Part shown: one piece after another, positions 26,641 to 35,847 of the stretch | Numbering within the stretch: the first letter of the stretch is position 1 | Layout of the letters: the number at the start of each line of letters is the position of its first letter | Source of the DNA: Kiritimatiellia bacterium | GTDB taxonomy: Bacteria; Verrucomicrobiota; Kiritimatiellia; RFP12; UBA1067 | NCBI GenBank assembly: GCA_017454745.1 | Contig: JAFTCL010000067.1 | Span: 1 to 61,081, forward strand | Reading direction: 5' to 3' | DNA: 61,081 nucleotides | Notes under the pieces: model-generated | What the model was told of the DNA's origin: nothing | Seen by the model: only the letters and a program-made list of their open reading frames with translations | Database searches by the model: none | Translations under genes and position numbers: made by a program

Positions 26641-27968
26641 CCATCACCCTGCATATCCTCAATGGAAAGTGCTAAAAATTGCGGCTTGGCGCGGCACCAC
26701 TTGCCGGATGCCCGGACAAACGCAGCGAACTTTGCCTTGAGGATGCCAAGATTGATTCGATCCTTGTCCCGTTTAACTTCGCATACGGCATAAGTGCCAT
26801 CTAGTTCATTTTCGGCGAGAATGTCTATCTCGTTTTCTCCCTTGCGGTTCCACCACGTTCCAATGCGTGTCCAACGCCCGGATTCGATGAACTTCTGTCG
26901 GAAATACCGCTCAAGAGCGAAACCGCTGAACGCGGCATAGTCGCGGCGGATTATCTCTCTAAGCCGGTCGTATCCCTTGATTTCAAGCAGAAAACCGTAT
27001 TTGAAGATAAAGCGAAACCAGAAGATGAAGAAATTGTCGTCAAGGCGATATCGCGCAGACTTCGCCGACTTGGCGGCAAATAACGGCTGGACCTTTGCCA
27101 CGATGGAATAGTCGTTTTCGAGGCGGTTGAGGAATCCGCCCGCGTCTCTTCCAATGGCCTGGGTTATCTCGTTGCGCGACGTATGACCAGCCGCTATGGC
27201 GGAAAGGATGGAGAAATACGTGCCGTATTCCTTTCCGAACTCATCCACAAGCACGGCTTTGCCTTCATCGAGAAATACCGAATCCTCGAGCACTATTCGT
27301 TCCAACATGGCTTCTAGCGTGTATGCGCCGGCGTCGATGAGCAGTTCCACGTATTTCGCAACTCCGCCTGTAAATGTCCAAAGCGCCAGCAGGTCCTCGT
27401 TCGTGAAATCGGGGGAATATTCCGCAAGTATCTGTCTGAGGACATCGACCCCGAACGGCTCAATCTTGATAAAGGCCGTTTCCCGACCGTAAAGTGCCGC
27501 CTTCTTAGTTTTGAAGATTCTCTGCATAAGAGTATAGACTGAACCGGATACAATCAGGTTTATCTTGGCCGCGCCTTTGTGCAAATCCCAAAGTTTCTGT
27601 ATCGAACTGAACACGGACGGATTGACCTTCAGGAACTCTTGGAACTCGTCGATTATGATGGTGATTGGCTTCTGAGTGGCAAAGCGCATGATCTGCTCGA
27701 ATATCTGCTCAAACCGGATAGGCTCGCCAAGAATCATCATCCCCAAGCTGGATTCCAGTTCTTCCTTGAATGTCTGGCAGAGGTCTTTTTCGCTTTTTCG
27801 TTCCACGAACAGATAGGCAAGGTCCGTCTTTTGGTAAGCTTTAAGCATGAGAGAGGTCTTGCCGACGCGCCGACGGCCCGTCAGCACGGTGAACCTTGCA
27901 GATTCATGGCTTTGCCGTTCAATGTCAGCTAGCAACTCAAGTTCTCGTTCTCTGTCGAAAAAGCGCAT
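26631..27968 (-). CDS. AAA-type ATPase with C-terminal DUF234 nuclease-like domain
   Basis: The 445-residue protein has Walker A LTGRRRVGKTSLM (about 29-41), Walker B TIIIDEFQEFLK (about 101-112) and a winged-helix middle. The C-terminal 120 residues contain ENEIDILAENELDGTYAVCEVKRD, the E/D-x-K pattern of a DUF234/PD-(D/E)XK-like fold. Family members are widespread orphan ATPases of archaea and anaerobes with no settled role. GC content is visibly lower than in neighbours, which suggests transfer. Repeats lie at its 3' end and long palindromes upstream. Confidence 0.82.
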   Translation of the reverse strand: MRFFDRERELELLADIERQSHESARFTVLTGRRRVGKTSLMLKAYQKTDLAYLFVERKSEKDLCQTFKEELESSLGMMILGEPIRFEQIFEQIMRFATQKPITIIIDEFQEFLKVNPSVFSSIQKLWDLHKGAAKINLIVSGSVYTLMQRIFKTKKAALYGRETAFIKIEPFGVDVLRQILAEYSPDFTNEDLLALWTFTGGVAKYVELLIDAGAYTLEAMLERIVLEDSVFLDEGKAVLVDEFGKEYGTYFSILSAIAAGHTSRNEITQAIGRDAGGFLNRLENDYSIVAKVQPLFAAKSAKSARYRLDDNFFIFWFRFIFKYGFLLEIKGYDRLREIIRRDYAAFSGFALERYFRQKFIESGRWTRIGTWWNRKGENEIDILAENELDGTYAVCEVKRDKDRINLGILKAKFAAFVRASGKWCRAKPQFLALSIEDMQGDGEK

Positions 27969-27990
27969 AATAATCTCCGCTTAAAAGATT

Positions 27991-28019
27991 GAAACCGCCG
28001 TTTCTGAAACGGCTGTTTC
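27991..28019. repeat. 14-bp inverted repeat upstream of the ATPase
   Basis: GAAACCGCCGTTTC and GAAACGGCTGTTTC (27991-28004, 28006-28019) are inverted copies with one mismatch and a single-base centre. It lies 22 bases upstream of the ATPase start and is followed on the plus strand by six T, so it could be an operator or a terminator. Confidence 0.6.
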
Positions 28020-28089
28020 TTTTTGTGAGGAATCATATCACATATCTTATCGGACTGTCAAGGCAAAGCCGACCCGCGAATGAATTTTG

Positions 28090-28126
28090 CAACGCCAAAC
28101 TGTCAAAATTTGACAGTTTGGCGTTG
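28090..28126. repeat. Perfect 18-bp inverted repeat with one-base centre
   Basis: CAACGCCAAACTGTCAAA (28090-28107) is followed by A and its exact reverse complement (28109-28126). It lies six bases beyond the stop codon of the FAD oxidoreductase gene; the T-rich side is on the plus strand. The remaining bases of 27969-28131 show no gene. Confidence 0.75.
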
Positions 28127-28131
28127 GAATT

Positions 28132-31100
28132 TTATTTTTCGCCCAAGACTAGTTTGGCGTGGGTGGCGTACGCGCCGCGCGGGTCGCGGGCGTAGGCGGT
28201 CATGATGCGTTTGCCGATTCCTTCGTAATCGCCAATCCTGTACAGTGCGCGGGCTAGGGCAAGTTCCCGCAAACATAACGTGCGTTCCCAATCGCCGTTT
28301 TTGTTGCTGTAATCTTTGAAAACCGGGATGTCTTTGCCCATGGCAATGGCATGTCCGCCGATTTCCGGATTCTTAAGCAACTCGCCCAGCGCTTGCGCCC
28401 CGTCCGGTTTACCGATTGCCTCCAACGCCAAACCGATGGCGCGGAAATGCGAGTATTCGTGCTGGGGTGAAAGCTGCTCCGCCTTCTCGATGATGGCAGG
28501 AAGCGCTTTGTCCGATTTGCACCGCCCGAGGCAGATGATGTAACTGTCGAGCCAGCTGACGCTGCGGTTGTATTGCCCCATACCGCGATAATTCCAACCT
28601 TTGTCCCAACTGGCGGATTTGACTTTATCAATCAACAGCGACTCGCCTTCGCGGTCGCCCAACAATGCCAGCACATGGGCGTAAACGAATTTCGCGTCAG
28701 AATTGTTTTCGGCATCGCGGAACGCCTTGCGGAGCAACGGTAAGCTGCGGGCGGAGTCAACCAGCAGCACTTGCAGCCCATGATACTGGTCCGGCAATGA
28801 GGCGACCGCGTCCTTGAATTTCTGATCGGGCAGGGGATAAGAATCCTTCCATTTCATAACCTCTTCCGGCAGAATCTTCTTCTCAACCAGATGGCGCTGG
28901 AGTTTGCGAATGTTAACGTTACGGACCGCAACGCTGTCCTTGACCGACATGGCGGCAGCCACCCCGGCGGCATAACCTTGGTTCTGCACGTCCGGCTGCA
29001 TTCTTAATATCGGCATGGCGTCACGGTGGGCGCTGATCCCCAAGCCGGTGACCAGCAAGCCGTCAAGCTTTTTGGGCAGGAAACAGCGGTAGGGGAGGTT
29101 GACTTTCATGCCGTGGTGGCCGGGATCTTCGATGAAGAATTGTTCGTGCACGGTTTCGCCGTGCGAATCGAAGTTGCTGAAGGTTTGCACCACGACATCG
29201 GGGTAAGTGCGCTCGTTCACGACGTCGAGCGGCGACATGTAAAACGCCCCGACCATGCGGCGGCGTTCGCGGCTGTTGACCACCTGCGCCTGATCCCAAA
29301 TATTGTTGCCCATGCTGAGCCTGGAACGCAAAGCGAAGAAAAACAGGTCGGCAGAATCGGTGTCGTCGCAGAATCCGATATCCGTGTTGGTGTAACTGGC
29401 CCCCATGTTGCGTGGGGTCATGCCTACCCCTTGCACCGCCAGTTCGGCATCGGTGATGAATTCCGTCTCCTCGCCGGCCAAGGCGGGGAGTTCTGCGTTG
29501 CCGGTGCAGTCGATCGCCACTTTGCACCGGATAACACCGCGTTGCCCGTCAGGGGCAAGCACCACCACGCCGGTCAGGCGCCCGTTCTCTACTATCACGC
29601 CGTTCACCAGCGTGCCGTACCAGGTTTCCGCTCCGGATTTGCGGTTTTCTTTACGATACCATTCCGACTTGCATTGCGACAACACAGCTCCGGTGGCTTT
29701 AACCCCGGCGTCGATTTCCGAGGTGAATCCAACGCGGTTGCCCCAATAGTATGAGCCGATCAGACCGTCCGTCTGGACTCCGCCCATTTGATAAAGGTAT
29801 TCGCAAACAATGGTTTTTGCCCCGAGACGGGAGGCGGCGATACCAGCCGGTCCGCCGCCGGTTCCGGCTCCGGCCACCAATACGTCGCACTCGGCCAGCA
29901 CTGGCAAATCTCGCGGTGCGGCGCTGACTGTTCCGGAGGTGTTTACCAGATATTGCGGCAATGTCTTGGTGTGTTCGCCGACCTTTACGGCGGTGTTTTC
30001 CGTCGGTTTGCCGGACAAGGTTACCTTTTGGACATTGGTACGTGTTTTTGCCAATTCGGCGGCGGCTTTGCCGACCCGCTCGCCAATCCGCATCAAGTTC
30101 CCGGGACGGGATAGAATTTCCGCGATTTCGCGGGGAGCATCCGCCAAGGCGCTCAACACAAAGATCCATTCGGCGTCTTTGGGGCGCATGGCGTTTATAT
30201 CAAAACGCTCTGGACCGGACCATTTTTCCGAGGAACGGGTTTTGCAGTAGAAATGGTCGGGCGGCAAGAATGACACCGTGTCGGCGGCCTCGGTTTGGGT
30301 AGGGGTGAAGGTAAGGTCGCGCACCTTCTGTTCCACTTCCGCGAACGAACGGGCGGAGCCGTCTTTCATCGGCAGTTCGATGTCGCACAAGAACATGCGG
30401 GCGTCGATCTTCCCGGTTTCCCGGTTGCCTTGGACGCGCACCGGATAAATGCCGAGTTGTTCCGAAACCTTAACATGTTCGGCGTGCGGAGATTCGCCGG
30501 AAATGACGGTTCGCCGGAACACGTAGTTGCCGGCGGGAAAAGGCGCGGATGCCGCGCCGGCCATCCGGGCCGGTTGTCCCCGTTCGGTGGCGTCGATAAT
30601 CACCTTTGCCTTAATGGCCTGGCGTCCGTTGCGGTTGGCCATCACCGCGCCGGCGGGCTGACCGCGTTCGTCGGTCAAAATGCCGCAGACCAAGGTGCCC
30701 GTGAAAAATGGGATCGAATTGTCCAACAGCACCCGGTCCAAAGTTTTCTTAACCCGGAGCGGGGTGGTGCGATCGGCCAGCGCCCGGCCGGACTGGGCGT
30801 TTCGGGGATGCACCATGATCTCGCCGATCAGCTGCCGGGGATAACGTTCGTCTTTAACACATTTTAACCGGAAGTAACGGTAAGGCTTTGTGATCGGCCA
30901 AGACATCTTGGCCCCTTCATAAAATTCCGCCGGAGGACTTTCCCACACCGTGTCGGGCGCGCTCCAGTTTGTACCGTCAACGCTGCCGGAGAGGGCAATG
31001 GAGGCGGTGCCGAATCCGTCTTTCACATCGCGTTTGTAGATGACGGCGGTGACTTCCTGCGATTCGATAACCGCGCCCAGATCAACGGTAATGGTGACAT

Positions 31101-31536
31101 CGCCGCCGTATTGGACGCTGTCGCGGGTGTTGTCGTCGAAATGGCCGTCGTTGAGTTTATTGAAATTCGGGTCCGGGTGGGCTTTTTGCGCCGTCTGGTC
31201 GGCACTGTAGGTGAACGGCAAAGATCCGCCGAGATTGTTTTCCGGAGTGAAAATGCGGCGGAAGATCTCGGACGAGCTGTCATCATCCTCTTCCAACCGT
31301 AAACGCAGTTTGCCCGCCATGTCCTCGCCGAGGTAAGGGCGCGGCGCGGCAAGGAAGACCTTCGCTCCGGCGGCTGCTGCCTGACGGGCTGCCGCCACGG
31401 CGGCGGTTGTGCCGCCGATAACCAACACGTCCACATCCTGAACAAGCGGGATTTCGCGTCCGGCTTCGGTCAAGACCGGTTCTGAAAAGGCGGAAACAGC
31501 AGACAAAAAGGCGGCGGCGGCGATGTTAAAGCGCAT
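28132..31536 (-). CDS. Secreted double FAD-dependent oxidoreductase with discoidin insert
   Basis: This 1134-residue protein has a signal peptide (MRFNIAAAAFLSAVSAF) and GGAGGT before ATG 31536. The first FAD_oxidored Rossmann motif is DVLVIGGTTAAVAAA (about 34-48). It is interrupted at about 110-245 by an F5/8 type C-like domain (VTITVDLGAVIESQEV, GSVDGTNWS, YRYFRLKCVKDE). A second nucleotide-binding motif DVLVAGAGTGGGPAG begins near 550, with MGGVQTDGLIGSYYWGN after it. The C-terminal 200 residues look like HEAT-type helices. Family members are often annotated as FAD-dependent oxidoreductase or xanthan lyase in PVC and Bacteroidota. It may oxidise a glycan-derived substrate. It is the last gene of the 35524-28132 operon. 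Confidence 0.82.
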   Translation of the reverse strand: MRFNIAAAAFLSAVSAFSEPVLTEAGREIPLVQDVDVLVIGGTTAAVAAARQAAAAGAKVFLAAPRPYLGEDMAGKLRLRLEEDDDSSSEIFRRIFTPENNLGGSLPFTYSADQTAQKAHPDPNFNKLNDGHFDDNTRDSVQYGGDVTITVDLGAVIESQEVTAVIYKRDVKDGFGTASIALSGSVDGTNWSAPDTVWESPPAEFYEGAKMSWPITKPYRYFRLKCVKDERYPRQLIGEIMVHPRNAQSGRALADRTTPLRVKKTLDRVLLDNSIPFFTGTLVCGILTDERGQPAGAVMANRNGRQAIKAKVIIDATERGQPARMAGAASAPFPAGNYVFRRTVISGESPHAEHVKVSEQLGIYPVRVQGNRETGKIDARMFLCDIELPMKDGSARSFAEVEQKVRDLTFTPTQTEAADTVSFLPPDHFYCKTRSSEKWSGPERFDINAMRPKDAEWIFVLSALADAPREIAEILSRPGNLMRIGERVGKAAAELAKTRTNVQKVTLSGKPTENTAVKVGEHTKTLPQYLVNTSGTVSAAPRDLPVLAECDVLVAGAGTGGGPAGIAASRLGAKTIVCEYLYQMGGVQTDGLIGSYYWGNRVGFTSEIDAGVKATGAVLSQCKSEWYRKENRKSGAETWYGTLVNGVIVENGRLTGVVVLAPDGQRGVIRCKVAIDCTGNAELPALAGEETEFITDAELAVQGVGMTPRNMGASYTNTDIGFCDDTDSADLFFFALRSRLSMGNNIWDQAQVVNSRERRRMVGAFYMSPLDVVNERTYPDVVVQTFSNFDSHGETVHEQFFIEDPGHHGMKVNLPYRCFLPKKLDGLLVTGLGISAHRDAMPILRMQPDVQNQGYAAGVAAAMSVKDSVAVRNVNIRKLQRHLVEKKILPEEVMKWKDSYPLPDQKFKDAVASLPDQYHGLQVLLVDSARSLPLLRKAFRDAENNSDAKFVYAHVLALLGDREGESLLIDKVKSASWDKGWNYRGMGQYNRSVSWLDSYIICLGRCKSDKALPAIIEKAEQLSPQHEYSHFRAIGLALEAIGKPDGAQALGELLKNPEIGGHAIAMGKDIPVFKDYSNKNGDWERTLCLRELALARALYRIGDYEGIGKRIMTAYARDPRGAYATHAKLVLGEK

Positions 31537-31584
31537 TGCAGACCTCCGGTTGGGGTTTTCGGTATGTTTATAACAGGGAAGCGT

Positions 31585-31878
31585 TTAGGCGTCTTCCACG
31601 ATTTTTGGCAACATGAATTCGGTGTCGTGGCGGGCGGGGGCGTTGTTTAGCGCATCCTCGCGATCCATCGACGGCACCACAACATCTTTGCGGAAGGCGT
31701 TGCAGAGATCCTGCCCGTGCAGGGTCGGCTCCACACCCTCCACATTCAGTTCGCGGATTTTTTCCACATACTGCACAATGGTGCCGAGCTGGCTCTGGAA
31801 GAGCTGCGATTCTTCATCGGTAAGTTTCAGCCGCGCCAGTTCCGCCACATAATTCACATCGATGGTGTTTTTGTTCAT
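31585..31878 (-). CDS. gatC: Asp-tRNA(Asn)/Glu-tRNA(Gln) amidotransferase subunit C
   Basis: The 97-residue protein matches GatC in length and pattern: VNYVAELARLKLTDEE near the N-terminus, FQSQLGTIVQYVEKIRELNVEGVEP in the middle, and LNNAPARHDTEFMLPKIVE at the end. GatC steadies the GatA-GatB complex that converts mischarged Glu-tRNA(Gln) or Asp-tRNA(Asn). gatA and gatB are not adjacent; it lies 19 bases after a PPIase gene. Confidence 0.93.
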   Translation of the reverse strand: MNKNTIDVNYVAELARLKLTDEESQLFQSQLGTIVQYVEKIRELNVEGVEPTLHGQDLCNAFRKDVVVPSMDREDALNNAPARHDTEFMLPKIVEDA

Positions 31879-31897
31879 GCCGGGTATCCTTTGCGGG

Positions 31898-32785
31898 TTA
31901 GTCGCGTTCTTCGATAGTGGCTTTTTCTCTCAATTCGTTGACGTGCGCCGCCATCAGTTCTCCGCGGCGGTTGTGCCGCAGGAAATCGCGGACCTGCTCG
32001 CGCACTTCGTCGAAATCCGGCTCTCCGGCATCTTCGTGCGCGGTCTTGTAAATAATGTGGAAACCGAACTGGGTCTCGATAATGTCGCTGACCTCGCCGT
32101 CCCGCATCTCAAAGACCGCCTTGTCGAACTCCGGTACCATCATGCCACGGCTGAACCAGCCGAGCGAGCCGCCTTGTTTGCCGCTTGGGCACATCGAGTG
32201 GGCCGCCGCCTCGTCGGAAAAGTTTTTCCCCTCTTCGACAATGCGTTTGCGGATGGCGCGGATTTTGTCACGGGCCTCCTGCTTGGAGGTTTCGGTGTCG
32301 CCGTCGGGTGAAATCAGGATGTGCTGAGCCAACACCCGTTCCGATTTGGAATATTCGGATTTGTGGGCGTTGAAATGGGAGAGCAAATCGGCTTCGGACG
32401 GGTCTTCCGCCCCGGCGGTGATTTTTTCCACCAGTTTGTCAACCCGGCGCCCGCGCCGAAGCTGTTCGCGGAAATCGTGCAACGAGGTCTTGCGCTCGGC
32501 CAGGGCGCGGTTCAGCTTTTCGTCGCCGCCCAACTGCCGCCTTATTTTTTCAAGCTGGTCGTCAACCTCGCCGTCCGTAACCGGAATGTCCAACTGGTTG
32601 GCCTCGTCCATCAGGAGTCTGGATCCGATGGCCTGTTGTCTGGCCTGCTGGGTCAGTTGCGGCAGTTGCTGGCGGATTTGATCCTGCGGCATGCCGTGTT
32701 CGGCATAGAAACGTATCAAACGTTCCAGCTCAAACTGAATGACTTCCGGGGTGATTTCCCGACCGTTTACAAAAAGTCTTTTCAT
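31898..32785 (-). CDS. Parvulin-type peptidyl-prolyl isomerase without signal peptide
   Basis: The 295-residue protein has an N-terminal helical chaperone part with a coiled, Gln-rich segment (QIRQQLPQLTQQARQQ) and a parvulin domain at about 148-265 (SERVLAQHILIS, FSDEAAAHSMCPSGKQGGSLGWFSRGMMVPEF, VSDIIETQFGFHIIYKT). The start MKRLFVNGREITPE shows no signal sequence, so it probably acts in the cytoplasm, unlike the SurA-like gene at 22887. It sits between the 2-oxoacid oxidoreductase genes and gatC. Confidence 0.88.
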   Translation of the reverse strand: MKRLFVNGREITPEVIQFELERLIRFYAEHGMPQDQIRQQLPQLTQQARQQAIGSRLLMDEANQLDIPVTDGEVDDQLEKIRRQLGGDEKLNRALAERKTSLHDFREQLRRGRRVDKLVEKITAGAEDPSEADLLSHFNAHKSEYSKSERVLAQHILISPDGDTETSKQEARDKIRAIRKRIVEEGKNFSDEAAAHSMCPSGKQGGSLGWFSRGMMVPEFDKAVFEMRDGEVSDIIETQFGFHIIYKTAHEDAGEPDFDEVREQVRDFLRHNRRGELMAAHVNELREKATIEERD

Positions 32786-32800
32786 GTCGCGCCTTATCGT

Positions 32801-34210
<1,410 letters not shown>

Positions 34211-34224
34211 TGTAAAATCCTCCG

Positions 34225-35274
34225 TTACGCCATGACGATTTTTGCGGCGGCCACCACTTCGTCCACCGACACCACCATTCCGCCCATGCGGTTGCAGAGC
34301 GAAACCTCCTGGAACCGTCCGGCTTTGGCCAGATGGAGCATTACGTCATCGCGGAATTGCCCGGCGCTCAGCTCCACCACCATCGCCTTGCGGCCTTCGA
34401 CGGTTTTAGCCAGTGCGTCTTGCGGGAAGGGGTGAAGGGTGATGGGACGGAAGACACCCGCCTTGATTCCCTGGGCGCGGAGCGTTTCCGCTGCGGTCCG
34501 GGCGATTCGGCTGCAAATGCCGTAAGCCACCAGCACCAGTTCGGCGTCGTCGCAGAGGTAGGTGTCGCTGTCCACGTCCTCGCCCATGTGGCGGTATTTT
34601 TCCTGAAGGTTTAGGTTGTGGTTCTCTTGCGCCGGGGCGTCAAGGAAAATCGAGGTAATCAGATTCTTCCGGGTGGCGGCATCGCCGTGTACCGCCCAAC
34701 TTGAGGTGTCGGGGCGCTCAAGTTCCTTTTCCGGAAGCACGAGGGTTTCCATCATCTGTCCCTGCAAGCCGTCCGCCAGCACGATGGCCGGGGTAAGGTA
34801 TTTGAAAGAGAGGGTGAACGCCCGCATGGTGAGGTCGCACATCTCCTGGACGCTTGCCGGCGCCAGCACGATGCACTGGTAGTTGCCGTGGCCGCCGCCT
34901 TTAACCGCCTGGTTGTAGTCGCCCTGCTCCGGGTAAACGTTACCCAAACCGGGACCGGCGCGCATCACATTCACGATAACGCCGGGCAGGTTGGCACCCG
35001 CCATGTACGACACGCCCTCCTGCATCAGCGAGAAACCGGGACCCGAGGTGGCGGTCATGGTCAATTTCCCCGCGGCGGCCGCGCCGTAAAGCATATTGAT
35101 CGATGCGGTTTCGCATTCCGCCTGCAAAAACTCGCGGCCAATAGAGGGGAACCATTTCGCCGCCGCATGGGCGATTTCGCTGGCCGGGGTGATCGGATAA
35201 CCGAAATACATGTCGCAACCGGCGTACAAGGCGCCGATTACCACCGCTTCATTGCCTTTAACAAATTTCGTCAT
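34225..35274 (-). CDS. 2-oxoacid:ferredoxin oxidoreductase alpha subunit
   Basis: The 349-residue subunit shows [14 protein letters not shown] near the N-terminus, the [17 protein letters not shown] region, [22 protein letters not shown], and the C-terminal transketolase-like part [14 protein letters not shown] 35274 follows GGGAG by six bases; the in-frame TTG two codons earlier is not needed. It belongs to the KorA/VorB group. Genes run ferredoxin, alpha, beta-gamma with gaps of 10 and 14 bases. Confidence 0.92.
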   Translation of the reverse strand: MTKFVKGNEAVVIGALYAGCDMYFGYPITPASEIAHAAAKWFPSIGREFLQAECETASINMLYGAAAAGKLTMTATSGPGFSLMQEGVSYMAGANLPGVIVNVMRAGPGLGNVYPEQGDYNQAVKGGGHGNYQCIVLAPASVQEMCDLTMRAFTLSFKYLTPAIVLADGLQGQMMETLVLPEKELERPDTSSWAVHGDAATRKNLITSIFLDAPAQENHNLNLQEKYRHMGEDVDSDTYLCDDAELVLVAYGICSRIARTAAETLRAQGIKAGVFRPITLHPFPQDALAKTVEGRKAMVVELSAGQFRDDVMLHLAKAGRFQEVSLCNRMGGMVVSVDEVVAAAKIVMA

Positions 35275-35284
35275 GGACAACTCC

Positions 35285-35524
35285 CTATTTTTTCAAAACC
35301 TTAATTGCGTACGGTTCCGGACAGTTGTAAAAACAAATCGCGCACCCAATGCACCCTTCGCCGATGTAGGCCGCCGGGGATACTCCGCGCCGATTCAGCC
35401 GGGATTCGATTTTCAGGCAATGCCGCGGGCAGGCCGCCACACAGCGTCCGCAACTTTTGCATTCGTCCGCGTCAATTTCCGGTCTGGGCAGGTTTTCGGC
35501 CACGCCGCCATTCGTCTCGCTCAT
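35285..35524 (-). CDS. 2x[4Fe-4S] ferredoxin subunit of the 2-oxoacid oxidoreductase
   Basis: The 79-residue protein has two cluster motifs, [12 protein letters not shown] and [12 protein letters not shown], as in the KorD/VorD delta subunit. ATG 35524 with AAGGAG ten bases upstream gives a sensible N-terminus (MSETNGG). It probably carries electrons from the alpha/beta-gamma enzyme to ferredoxin or acts as the delta subunit. It is the first gene of the operon. Confidence 0.92.
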   Translation of the reverse strand: MSETNGGVAENLPRPEIDADECKSCGRCVAACPRHCLKIESRLNRRGVSPAAYIGEGCIGCAICFYNCPEPYAIKVLKK

Positions 35525-35572
35525 CACATTATTTCTCCTTGAATGCACCTTTTCCCAAAAGGTGAAAAGTTA

Positions 35573-35601
35573 ATGATAGCATATTCGCTTTTAAAACACA
35601 A
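35573..35601 (-). promoter_or_regulatory. Promoter of the 2-oxoacid:ferredoxin oxidoreductase operon
   Basis: On the minus strand TTGTGT (35601-35596) and TATCAT (35578-35573) are 17 bases apart, about 49 bases before the ferredoxin start. The rest of the 323-base divergent gap (35525-35847) holds the next promoter and no gene. Confidence 0.65.
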
Positions 35602-35775
35602 TGCCAAAAGCTACTCTGTCCGCGATCGATTATGCGTATGCGCCCCCGGCGGTTAAACCGGTCCGTCGGGCGGGCTTCAGCAGGTGTTTTAATCAAATGT
35701 TTAAATTTTGGCAATAATTTCCCGCTCCGTGCGTTAACACCAATTGACGGACGGCGCAATTTTTCAACATGGGTC

Positions 35776-35804
35776 TTGATTTATTGCTGCCGATAGCTTA
35801 AAAT
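35776..35804 (+). promoter_or_regulatory. Promoter of the repeat-rich secreted protein gene
   Basis: TTGATT (35776-35781) and TAAAAT (35799-35804) are separated by 17 bases. A strong ribosome site (AGGAGGT) precedes ATG 35848. Confidence 0.6.
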
Positions 35805-35847
35805 AACCAACTCATAAACACTTGTGGTGTAGAGTAGGAGGTGCGGA

